Source: Pelargonium tetragonum (lineage: Eukaryota; Streptophyta; Magnoliopsida; Geraniales; Geraniaceae). From it: DNA of 64,000 nucleotides. Positions 14,875 to 25,890 of the stretch are shown piece after piece; the stretch's first letter is position 1, and every line of letters begins with the position of its first letter. The position numbers were made by a program, and so were the translations under genes. Below the pieces are notes generated by a model. The model did not search any database, was not told where the DNA came from, and worked only from the letters and a program-made list of their open reading frames with translations. The DNA lies in contig JAYMTL010000004.1 of NCBI GenBank assembly GCA_036897445.1, positions 186,001 to 250,000 on the forward strand, read 5' to 3'.

Positions 14875-15540
14875 AATATATGATATTATTCAGAGAGTGT
14901 TCTTTTTTAATTCCATTAGTAACACGGATATACTAAAAAATCTCAATTACTAGGCTACATAATAGTTTAATTAATAATAAAAATGAATAAAAGTTACGTA
15001 CTCGCCTTTTTGTATCAGTAACCTTTGGTTCAAACCAAGTCGTATCTAGTCTTTATTACTTAAAAATTCCGCTCGCAAGGTCTTGATATAATCTCACACA
15101 TATTTTAAAACTAGGATTTTCTATATTGACATAAATTTTGTTTTGTACTAATTAATCCTTTAGGGGTTATTCGCACCTTTTTTTACAGGGAACTCGAAGG
15201 CAGGGAATACCGGGGTTCATAAGACTCAAAAGAAGGTTATATCTCTTCTGAATAAGGTTATAACTTTCAAGGATCGCTCTGGAGAAAGGCACAAAAGTCA
15301 AACCCGGAGCTACTACAGATATAAAAAATACCTAGAGGTAAACTCTTAAGCATTAGATTTGTTAAATCGGTACATGTTTTTAGTTACTGTAATTGAACCT
15401 TATAAAAAATTTTAAGATTTTCCCTCTTCACCTGTCCACAATGCTCCTGCGCTTCGTCATGGATTGAAATTCTATTGAAATGAGCAGTTTATTATGCATT
15501 ATCGTTAATTAAGTCTTACTTTTTATATTTTATAACGGAT

Positions 15541-15871
15541 ATAGTAATAAAGTCATTAAGGAATAAGATTAAAGAAAAGATTTTACCGTAAAGAAGTCAA
15601 AGTAATAAGTTCTTTAGCAGAGTCATTTAGTAAGTGTCAGATATTTCAGTAAGGTATGAAGGCTAAGCGAGTAAGAAGTAAGTATAGGGTTTTAAAGGAT
15701 GTGCAGTATCATTTCAAGTGTTAACAAAGGTATGAGTAAGAAGAAGATGGAGAGTCTAGGTAAGAAGACTGGCAGAAGTCTAGCTTTTATTTTAAGGAAG
15801 AGTGAAAGTAAAGTATAGCTAAGGTATATCTATTAAGGAAAGGGGTTGGCAGAAGAGTCTGAAAGGAAGTC
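15541..15871 (+). repeat. Lys-codon-rich island (decayed family member)
   Basis: This is a purine-rich block with AAG, GGT and AGT codons in phase over short stretches. One frame near 15727-15810 reads SKKKMESLGKKTGRSL, followed by AFILRKSESK and a stop. The block contains 15702-15728, which recurs at 39908-39932 upstream of another Lys-rich piece with only a 2-base gap between copies. It runs directly into the 46-bp tandem duplication. The peptide resembles the basic segments at 39940 and 54284 but is broken by stops. A decayed copy of a basic-protein gene is my inference; a non-coding purine repeat is the alternative. Confidence 0.5.
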
Positions 15872-15963
15872 AGTAGCTTTTGGGGTTAGAACCTACGCAT
15901 TCTTGTATTCTGGTTAAAGTAGCTTTTGGGGTTAGAACCTACGCATTCTTGTATTCTGGTTAA
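15872..15963 (+). repeat. Perfect 46-bp tandem duplication
   Basis: Two adjacent copies, 15872-15917 and 15918-15963, are identical over all 46 bases. The unit begins AGTAGCTTTTGGGGTTAGAA and ends TATTCTGGTTAA. Identity in a window otherwise full of decayed sequence points to a recent slippage or duplication event. The end of the unit resembles the ATTCTGGTTAATAAG word at 54238-54252, inside another island. No open frame spans it, because 46 is not a multiple of three. Confidence 0.95.
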
Positions 15964-18900
15964 ATATGTTAGGGAGTGAATTGAAGCCAAATTTTGTTTT
16001 CGGTAAATGAATTCGAGTTAAAGTAATGAATTTCAGTAGTAACTGAAGTAAAGTTAAAGCCTGCTTTTTCAGTTGTCTTCTCTGCGAGTCCTTAATTAAC
16101 GGAGTTACCTATCTATTCTATTTATAAAAGTTAAGGGAGAAGTCTACTATATGAAATGAAAGAGTATAGCTGCTTTATCGGTTGTAAGAATTCAGGAACA
16201 GTTTCTCAAGTAATGAAATAGACCCGGGTATCGGTTTATAGGTTTTAGAAAGTTAGTAATGATTAGGGCAACAAATTCCAAGTAATAAGTCTAATTACCT
16301 AAAGAATTATCTACTAGGAATAGTTTCCATGTTATTAGTTTAATAGGAGTCCCTTTGTTTTGAATTCTTTGCTATTCTATTTCATATAAGTACTCCCTGT
16401 ATAAATGGTACCTCAACTAGAGACCTTACTTGAGAAAGAGTCTACTTTCTACTAGGTTTCGAATAGTACAGTGTAATATAGATAGCCTTAAAGAAGGTAA
16501 GCTAGCTTTACTTTCATAATGCTGGTTGTAACTCATTCCTGAAATGTACCAATTCTAGAAGCAAGCTTGCTTGTAAATAGACTGTGTTCCTTAGGTGTGT
16601 GTTGGTGTTGGGAACCCACTTTTTAATAAGGGAAAGAATAGACCTTAAATAGACAGAACTTTCTTTACTTGAATAGTAGGAGGCTAACAAAGATAACTAA
16701 AGTCAGTGTAGCTATTTCCTTCTTCTTGTTGCTTATCTTTGTGTAGCTAACTCTTAATACCTTTTCTTAATTGTAGCTACTCTTTTAATCTATCCGATAC
16801 CCTTTAACTAGGAGAGAGGGCGAGTGCTCTCTCCGATCTGTTTCCTCACTTCCTTCCCTAACCTTTGTAATTGAGTAGGGAAAGCTTCAACTAATGGGAA
16901 TAGAACGTTTTACTGTATACTCTGTGACTTGAACTCATGAATGGAGGGAGCTACCTACCAGAAATCCAATTAAAGTGTAAGGGGATTCTTCCTTCTTTAG
17001 CTCCTGGATCTATAAGAATTTGGGGCTATAGGTGGAGTCTTTCAAGTACGAGTTTTTACTAAACGGGGATATACTAATGCAAGGGTTCTAAAATCAAGCA
17101 AATAGAGTCTAATTAAAGTATAGGAATAGTCTAGTTTAGGCAAGGGAAAGGGAAGAAAGTAATTAGTATTTTTAATCACTTAAATAGAAAGATAGGAAAT
17201 CCCCTCTCCGAGCTAATTTCACACCTCTCCCAGCTCTTCCACGAATAGAATGCCTTAACTTCTACAGAGTACCTTTCCCTTAGCCTATCCCATTAAGCAT
17301 CGAATACCGTAACCACTTTCTTATTGGTAAAGACTTTTGAACGGATTCTTGTATGTAATAGGCCTGATCCCACCAATTCTAGTTGCGCAAATACTCAGAC
17401 CTTCCCAATTCCTAATAAGTAGCGGATACCTTTTTAGTTTCGTCATGAAATCAAGGACTACTATAGTCAGAGAAGTTAAAACTTAGTAAATTATTCCCGG
17501 AAAAGAGACTCTAACTTTATTTTATAAATAACGAAAACTTAGAGACCGCCTATACCGTTCCCAATAAACACTAGAAAACAATCTTATCAATTATATCCTT
17601 TGAGTAAGCAGTTTCTATTATCCCAGGTTTTAACGAATCTTGAACTCTTTAGGTTAGGAAAAGTCGAGGTTTTGTATTTTAGTCCCTATTATATTGCCTT
17701 TCACAGGGTATAGGCCCCCTACTTAAAACTTTAATATTATAATACAGCTTATACTACTTATACACAAAATCACTCTTTTTTATATAACAGAATCCCTTTG
17801 ACTTTACAGATTAACTTATACTAGGGTAAATCCATAAAGTGGGGCATAATCAAAAGTATGTTTTCGTGCTTTATAACGGGGTTTTAACTGCTGTCATATA
17901 AGATTTCGAATTCTACATTCGTATCCTTTTCCTCGGTTTCTAGCATAGAAAAATGACTTTTACTTGTTCTTGTCAGCCCCTCTAAGGGACCTTACTTCTT
18001 TAAAATCTAGGAGCTTGAATTACCTAGACTTTTTATATACGTAAACTCCCGCGAAGAAACACTCATTACCAGATTATTAGCTTTCTTAACTGGGCCTAAA
18101 TCCGACTAGAACTCGTGGATCTTTGGGATACCTATGCTTTATGAGAGGAAGTTCATAGTCAAAGGAAAGTTTATACTTATTATAGGGGGGGTGGTTCCAG
18201 ATTAGTGAATTCTGCAATTTCTTGGGAGTATGCCCGAGCATGAGAGTTAAAAGCTATTCCTTAATAAAATAAATCAAGTAAATAAAGTTTAAGACCCCTT
18301 AATTGCGCAATCGTGAGTTTAAGGGGCCACTTGCCTTGGCTGAGATTTTTCTTCTAGAGTTTGAGGGCTTAGAGAGAGGTCGCAGTATTATAAGATAATT
18401 TTCTAGTTTCTTTTTGCCAAGTTTTTGGCAAAGTTACGCTGTTTTGAGGAATGAATATTGCTCGGATTAAGAAAACTTTCGCAAGGTATAAGGTGGGCGA
18501 AGAAAAGGTAAAGATTGCAATCCCGATAAAGAAGACAAAGAGTTCCTACACTCACTGAATACAAGAAATTCAAAATCTTATATTTAAATCGAAACAAAAA
18601 CTAATTCTTTAGAGAGGCCTTAAGAGAAAAAGGATCCTTTTTTGGCTAGTATTCACACAGTTCTTGGGTTGGTATGCGAAAAGGGATCTCTCCCTTATTT
18701 AGGGGTGTAAATCCAGAAAAGGCCTTAAAAGTAGCTTCAGAACTCCGGATAGGCCTAACCAAAAAGTAATGAACTTCTTAGGAAAGTCAAGTATCAAAAA
18801 CTCAAGGGTCCTTGTACTAAGGGATCTTAGAAAATAGATAGGTAACTACCGACTCACAGAGGGACTTCGCTCTTAAAGACCCTAACAAAGCAATATCCAT

Positions 18901-20040
18901 GTACATGAAAGGGATAGGAGTCAAATTCACTATCAATATCGACTTGTTTCCTAATTCTTCAATAAGCAACATCGAAGGAAAATCCCATAACTCCGATACC
19001 CTATTACAAATTTTCTATTAACTAATAATACCCATAAGAAGGCTTCTAAGACAGGTATCATCCAAGGCAGGTAAGAGAAGATACTGATACAGAATAAGAA
19101 TAGTTTAGTCTTGGTTGGATATTTCAAGTCTTAATAAAAGTCTTTACGGGTGTACTAAATTTAAGTAGGTAATCTTGTCTTTGTTTCCGGTAATAAGGTA
19201 AGAAAAATAGTTAAAGATTTCGGTGGCAATGGTAATACCTAGGTTGGAAACAAGAAGGCTAGGCCCTTATTACCTAAGGGATATGTACTACGTGATTACT
19301 TCCTTTTCTTTTTCTATTTTCCTTGGAAGACTTTTTTACGGCTCTATACCTATAATAAGTATATAAAGCACTTTTAGTTAGGAGCAAAAAGCTTGTAAAT
19401 CTCGAGGCCTATAATAAAGTTCCCTCATAGAGGGAATAAAAACCCCTAAAGCCCTTGAAAGGATCCTCTTCTAAAGTTCAATTTTTCTACAAATGAAAAA
19501 GAAAAGGACTCAGGAAACTTTTTAGAAAATATTGCCAGGGCTTGATGTGAAAAAACGTTATTTAAGAGTATAATATATGCTTTTTATAGAAAGATAAGGA
19601 AATTCTATTTGTTTGTATAAAGCAACTGCTCCTTGCGCCTTACAAGTTTCTGGGCTTATAGTACTAAAGAAGGGATTGCCAACCTTTTTCCTTAGTTTCG
19701 AACTCTCAATGTGATTTGAACCAAACTCAAGACAATTAAGTAATGCTCTACCAAAGAAAATGAATAAGCTAGATTCTAGCAAAGGGGGTGCCCTCCGACT
19801 TTCACTCACAACATAAAAGCAGAAACTTGTCAAATTAAGGGCTTATTAAAAACCTATTCTATCTAAGCGAAGAATCGCTTTCCTGTTTTGTGCAACTCAA
19901 TCTCTCTCGGCGTACGCATATTAATAATTAAGAAAATGAATTCTAGCTTTATTTCTCTACACAATTTAAAAAGGAATTTATAATACCGGGTTACTAAAAG
20001 CCAAGTGAAAGCCTAGCTGCTTCAAAGGAATTTCCAGTAC
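15964..20040. other. Gene-free background
   Basis: No gene is supported. Open frames at 18403-18597 (-) and 19558-19833 (-, 91 codons) look like chance. The latter overlaps a minus-strand T-arm-like decamer at 19713-19722 that is preceded by GGTAGAGC, but the acceptor, D and anticodon stems do not pair, so I do not call a tRNA. Confidence 0.65.
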
Positions 20041-20250
20041 AAAAGTAAACCGCTCACTATAACTAGTAAAAGAACTCGATAACTACAATATCTCTTATCT
20101 ATTACTAAATATTCCATAGCTGCTATCTAATGACTATAAATACGTATAATTATAATACTATAGCTACAAAACCACTACAGGAATACAGTAACTACAATAA
20201 GTAAAGGGAACCATAACAATAGTATAATAAGAAAAATCCCCCTCAACTAC
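20041..20250 (+). repeat. Leader-type ACTACAATA-rich block
   Basis: Short words such as AACTACAATA, CTATAACTA, TATAATACTATAG and ACAATAG recur at close spacing, unlike the surrounding DNA. The same texture stands beside Lys-rich islands at 23.8, 36.2, 53.7, 59.4, 60.5 and 62.95 kb. Here no Lys-rich piece follows, so this may be an orphan leader. It does not encode anything I recognise. Confidence 0.4.
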
Positions 20251-23200
20251 TAAGGTGATAGCCCATATTTTGGGACAGTAGTGTCAGGTTTCCTTGCTAG
20301 TGAGAAAAGCTTCTAGAGGAGTCCGGGTTTAATTCAAGTGAGGCTCCCTTCGTTAATTTATTAAGTTACTGAAGGAGCTTTTTTCTTGGCCCTACTATAG
20401 GAATTTTCTATTCTATCTAAAGTATCTAAAAGGAAAAGGGGGAAAGATTATTATAGGTTATAGGGTTTTTACTTGGGCTGCAGGACCCCTTTTTTGCACG
20501 CTACCTCGGAAGTTCTGCTAGGATCGATCTGGTGAAAGTCTTTTGTAACCCGAAGTGCATCCCTATTCGAGTAAGGTAGGAGCTGGTTTTAAGGCAAAAG
20601 GGAAAAGCTCCCGTTCAATTATTTGTTAAGTAGTGGAAATTGCCCCGTATAGAGAGCCGTTTAAGCAAGCAAAATAGGTTACTTGGTCAAAAGTAATAGT
20701 ATTGCCAGAATCTGAAACAAGAGTGACAAGGAATATAGGTGCGAAGCCCTTCTCGCTAGATTTAGCTAAAATTCGTTTGCAATTACGTATGAGAAAGAAT
20801 AAACAAGGAATAGTGGTAAATTACAGTAATCAAATTAAAAGTCAAAATTTTTAATAAAGGGGCTTTAGTCAAGGGGCGCTTCTACAGAGTTAGGGTCCTG
20901 TGACTCAGGGATATGCTATACGGAAAACTAGCTAGATCCTTTTTGTAAAGAACTTCTGAGTGTTGATAAAGAGTGCGGGCAGGAAGGGTTGCAGCCTATA
21001 CTTATTGTTAGGAAATACAACCTTACTCTACATTCAAATCCCGGCGTAATTTAAAGATAGAGTATAACCCTCTTCTTCGTTATAATAAGCCAACGCTTTT
21101 TATACTGATTAGGGCTAATAAGGGATATTAAAGATTATAAGGCCTAGCCTATATATACCCTATATTATACAAGGCCTTACAATATTTTAAGAGTCTTTTT
21201 TGTAACTCAAAGGCACCCGGGAGTAGAAAAGCTCCTTTTGCATTGTAGAAGTTCCAAGATTTTGTAATTAATGGGGCCAGCTAAAGATTTGCCGATCGCG
21301 GTTCATTTACTGATGCAATGTCAGACAATAAAAACAAAGCGGACTTACGTGTTTAGTATATTAAATTCCTCCCCTTTTCTAATTTCTAAGGCTGCTAGTG
21401 CTAGTCTAAGAGTTTCGGTGATATCAAGGGTTAGAGCTTTCTCTTTAGGAATACTAATCCATTAACGAAGAAAAAGTCGTTAAGTGTTTTCGATTCGCTT
21501 TCATAACAACAAAACCCCAAGATCCTGTTTACCGCGCGTTTTATTGCTTTAAATCTAAAAAGCTGCCCCAGAGTTTTTTATTTCTAGACCTCATGAAGCT
21601 TAGCAGGAGACCCTAAATAGCTTAGTTATAAAGATTCTGATTTGTAATATCTTTACAACTTTAGCCCTTATATGTCCCTTTAGTTTACTTTAGCTTGGCT
21701 TAGGAATCTTCGTGTAAATCACTTCGGGTGGATAATAGCCAAAAGGTCTACCCTTTCGCAGTATATTAGTATACTTTAACAATCTCAAAATCCAGTATCA
21801 AAAGAACTTTAAACAAGCAGTTCTTTATCTGAGATGACCCTGCACAGGAATCGCTTAAATTAGGACCCTCTAGCAGGAGTTGTTGTGCACAACAACGATA
21901 TTTTGTTGATTAGGTCAATAGGGAAGTCAAATCTGGAGAATTAAAGTAAAGAACCTCTTCTTTTAGGAAACAAAAAGTTAGAGTAAGTATAAGGACGCTA
22001 TTGCATATGAGAGAAAGGAGCATACCTTTTTAAATAGATCAAAGTTAAGTTTTCTGACTTAGTTAGCCTTTTTTAGTTTATATAGGGCCCACCAAGTAAG
22101 GATGAGTTTTAGTATTAAAGAATCTAAAATGAAAAAACTTCCCGGGAATCCTAATTCTTTGGCTTAACCTGGGTTACGAGATGCTGTGCTTCTACATAGG
22201 TATGGGATTCTGAGTTTTTCCATAAAATAACTGTATTCTTGTTTACAAAGAGATCCGCGCAGCTTTCCGTTTTTAATCTTGAATTTTAGGTCTCCCTCTT
22301 TTTTTGATACTTACTGGGGAAATACTCCTTAAGAAAACTCCCGTAATTTTAAGAAATGTAGAAAAAATCATACATGTGGGTCCGAAGTCCCATTATAAAG
22401 CATTAGTAGAATCCTTTTATTAATCTAGTATTGGCTCAATTCTCTTGCTGAAAATTTTCGTTAACAAACCCAACTAGTTTTCTATCTCCTTATTCTGTAA
22501 GTTTTTTTTTACTAGGAACCCGCCAGGAGAGCCTATTTTTTATATTCGGCGGTTGGGGCATAAGTTGAAAATAGCGCCCTTTTGTAGGTTTCAGTTCTTA
22601 GCAGAAAGTCTAACTGAGTACAGTACTTTTGAGGATACTTTTTTTTATACTACAAGCAGAATCCTGTATTATAATTATATAATAAATGTTATACCTTTTC
22701 CGATAAAATCGAATCTCAAATCGTAGAGTTGAATCAAAGAACAAAGTCAGTAACTAACACAAAGTAACCACTCCCGTCTCATTGACTCCAGAAGAGTCTG
22801 CTCACTCGTTAAAACTTTAGTTTAGAGCTTTTATGCTTTATTAAAGGGGTCCTTGTAAGGATAAAAAACTTTCTACATAATAAATATTTACAAACAAGGA
22901 GCCTTTTCTACCCAAATTTCTTCTATTCTATCTCTGTCTAGTCTCACGGGAGAGAGTTTAAAGAGTTGTAGGCATTGCTTTAAAATATGCAAAAAGGATC
23001 CGCTCTAAGGAAAACCTGGGGAAATTGCCCCGCATTTTAGCAGATAGGAATAACAAGTAATCACCTCCTTTTGAAAAGCAAGTACAAAATAGGTTGAGGA
23101 ATAAACCTTAGTTATTAGGTAAGGGCAAGCGCTCTCGGCTTGGGAAGGTAGCGGGTAATACAGGGAAGAGGCATTTTCTTTCTTATAGCCGGGGAATTTA

Positions 23201-23754
23201 AAGGAAGCTCTTGCTGAAGTCTTTTTTAGTATCCGGATGTAATAGAAATTAGTAGGGTTTTCGTTTCTGTTAGTTTTTATTGAAGCGTTATAGGGAAATT
23301 TAGTAAGGAGCACTTTTGCGGAGGGTTGTTATACTAAGACTAATGCTATCCTATTTTCTTAAGCAGTTTCTTTAGAATCATGAGAAATTTCATATCTAAA
23401 TTGCCTACTACGGCGTTCGTTTTACTGCTAAGACTATCCCGTGAAAAAAGATAAAGGGGGCTCTAGGAACGCCCTAAAATCGAAGGTTAATGGGTGTTTA
23501 ATGTATAAAAAAACCCAGCTTACAGGGTGCATAAACTATTGATAAAAGATATTTAGATAGTAACTTCAACCCTTTTCTAATTTTAAGGTATTTGTTTGTT
23601 ATCCTTTACGTTTTTCTTGGAAAGTCTTTCGTTAAGGATTTCTGGTTAAGAGATTTTTAAAGTAAGTCAATGTTGGTTATAAATCTATGTTCTATCAAAT
23701 ACTATAATGAGTTAACCTTCTTCGGAAGGCTTCCGTCAGTAAGAATAACGTATA
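20251..23754. other. Gene-free background
   Basis: No gene is supported. Frames at 21271-21465 (+) and 23005-23313 (-, 102 codons) have no motif I recognise and fall within the chance range for 64 kb. Confidence 0.65.
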
Positions 23755-23981
23755 ATGAATATCTCTAGGTTCCAATCCTCCTGTAGTAAGAATGACATAG
23801 GGCAAGAGGAATATAGCTACAACCCTAAGACTATACTGTATACTATCTTACTCATAGCTAATAGGGAAAGATATATTTATATTTATCTATCCCTTTACTA
23901 ACTGGAGATTCTAATAATATAATAAGTACTCCGTTATAACTATAATAGGATAACAGGGAAAAGGGGGGGGCTCATAAGCTA
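23755..23981 (+). repeat. Leader-type block upstream of a Lys-rich piece
   Basis: The block is dense in CTATACT, TATAATA, ACTACTA-like and CTATAATAGG words. It contains TAGGATAACAGGG at about 23947, which resembles part of LSU rRNA and the I-SceI site but is imperfect. It ends 9 bases before the Lys-rich frame at 23991. Leader then Lys-rich piece, in the same order, is also seen at 36.2, 53.7-53.9 and 62.9-63.1 kb. Confidence 0.4.
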
Positions 23982-23990
23982 GAGAGTAAG

Positions 23991-24071
23991 ATTAAAGGTA
24001 AGGGTATCGTGATGAAGAGTAGTGGAGATATTATCAAGAGGAAAGGTATCGCTCTAATAAAGAAGACTTAA
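23991..24071 (+). pseudogene. Fragment of Lys-rich basic-protein-like sequence
   Basis: An open stretch of 26 codons reads IKGKGIVMKSSGD, then IIKRKGIALIKKT and a stop. The KGIAL...KK pattern matches the pieces at 54326 (ALKKG), 60120 (SIALKKGIS) and 63053 (LIALKNKIQ). There is no start codon or ribosome-binding site. It is too short for a working gene and is best read as one decayed member of the dispersed family. The protein is not recognised; histone H1-like or HU-tail-like basic proteins are the nearest type by composition only. Confidence 0.45.
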
Positions 24072-24130
24072 AGTTAGCAAGGCTCATGGAGGAGGTATTA
24101 CAACAGGAAAGATAAGATAGACCCTACTCT

Positions 24131-25620
24131 TAGTCTCTATCTCTTAAGAACAGTATGAATAACAAGCAGGAAGCTTGGGGGTATAGAAGGTAGATAGACA
24201 GTTTTAGCGGATACTCTATATAACAAGGAAGGGAATCCCTAAAAAAGCTTTATATAATTACAGTAAGAGCGTTTGTACTAGTCAATTTTTATTACAGATA
24301 TTTAAAATAGAGAGCTCTTGTTCCTCAGATTCTCTTAGAGATTAGCCTATGCGAGAGGTTAAAGTCTAAAAAAGGAAATTGTAGGGGTTTTTTTCTCTAC
24401 AAACTAAGAAGTCTGTTCCTATGTTTTAAGTTTAGTTAGTAGGTAATAAATAAACAAAGAAACTTTTGTCTCTTCGCCGGGCATTCTCTTTTAACTACTA
24501 GACTAGACCGTAGATTTATAACTAAAAGTTAAGCCTATACTATAATAATAAGAATAATAAGGGTTCCCCTTATTCCTCGCTATAATACTAAGAATTTGCA
24601 AAAGGATAGTTTCCAGAACAAGGTAAATAATTAAAACATATAGGAAATCGAACTAAAAAAAGCCTTGAATGTACCAAAACCTTACCGAGTATCTAAACAA
24701 TCAAAATTCTAAATCTAAAAAAGAACTTTGATATTGTTTAGGTTAATCTTCAATCCTGTTAGTCTTTTCTGAGAGTAGTTACCTTTAAATGGAAATTAAA
24801 TATAGTCTTTTTCATTCCTGAAATTTCAATTAAGTTATTAAAGTCTAAAGTAATTCTTCTTTCTGCAACCCCGGATCTAGAAATTGAGATCTAATAAAGG
24901 GAAGCCTCTCTTGATGTTAGTTTTCTATAACTAAAGAGGTATAGGCAGCCCCGATAGAGTGTAATAAGTTACTAAAGAATTTCATAACGAAGGCACAGGT
25001 CTGGACTATTTTACTGCTGCTATGCCTTAACTTACTTAAAATGTTTCCGAAAAAAGAGAGTTTTTAGAGTCAAGTATATATATAGGTGATTCTAATAAAA
25101 ACCTATTTTAAAACAAAAAGTACATTTTTTGCAAAAAGTAGAAAAATGCAAGTCTTTAAACGAAAAGAAACTTATAATACTAAAGGTTTGCCCACTATAG
25201 GTATTGGCTTTTTTTTTGAGTTTAGCAGAACGTAGGTTATGTAGGCGTTGATATTACCTTTCTAGGGATCCCTTTTATACCCTTACTGCATGCTTATAAT
25301 AAATATAGTATTAAAAAGTTCCTTAATTTGCCTTTATATCCCAGAATCCTATGCTAAAAGGAGTGCTCTGGGTAAGGAAAAGTGTTACCAAAAACTTAGA
25401 GTTTCCTTATATACCTACTACTATCTAAAATCCTAAAAATAGGATAGCAGATTCTTAGCTTAGAAAGAACTTCAAAAGAGCATACCTTGACTTTCTTACA
25501 AGAAGCACTCTTTATTCTATTTCTCTTTTTTCCCGGATTAGAAGCAAGCTGGTTTAGACTTTCCTTGACTTATTTAGTTGACTTTATTTGGCTTAGCAAG
25601 AGCAATAGGAGAGACCAGAA
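24131..25620. other. Gene-free background
   Basis: I see nothing that can be called a gene. A leader-like texture with TATACTATAATAATAAG-type words occurs near 24530-24600 but is short. Confidence 0.6.
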
Positions 25621-25890
25621 GCTATACCTTACATTATAAGAGTAGGAGCATTAAGAAAGAAAAAATATGAGTATTAAAGGAAGTCAGTAAGCACTCACTA
25701 TAGACTATAGAAGAGACTGTACCTAGGGGGATACCTGTTGCTATAGTCTTAATTGTACTGTGTTCTACTGTCTTATTGTAGCTAGTAGTATTTTATGTAT
25801 TAGTCAGTTAATATAGTATATAGGTAGTATAATCTTTCTAATAGTATTGTTCTAACTGTCTAAGCTGTATTGCTCTTGTTCTCTGTCTTT
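25621..25890. repeat. Mixed block: short AAG-rich stretch and TAGTA-rich leader-like DNA
   Basis: From 25635 the plus strand has AAGAAAGAAAAAATATG-type purine words. From about 25738 it changes to TAGTAGTATT, TTGTAGCTAG and TAGTATTG words, the reverse-complement form of the ACTACAATA leader. The two parts are therefore in opposite orientation, unlike the ordered pairs elsewhere. No frame is open for more than a few dozen codons. Confidence 0.35.

Noticed and set aside
19690-19760. Minus-strand tRNA with GGTAGAGC and GGTTCAAATC
   Set aside because: Anticodon, D and acceptor stems do not pair in any register I tried.
23005-23313. 102-codon minus-strand frame as a gene
   Set aside because: No motif, no repeat similarity and a chance-level length.
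23945-23960. I-SceI-like or LSU rRNA-like TAGGATAACAGGG
   Set aside because: One base is missing against both references and the flanking rRNA sequence does not match.
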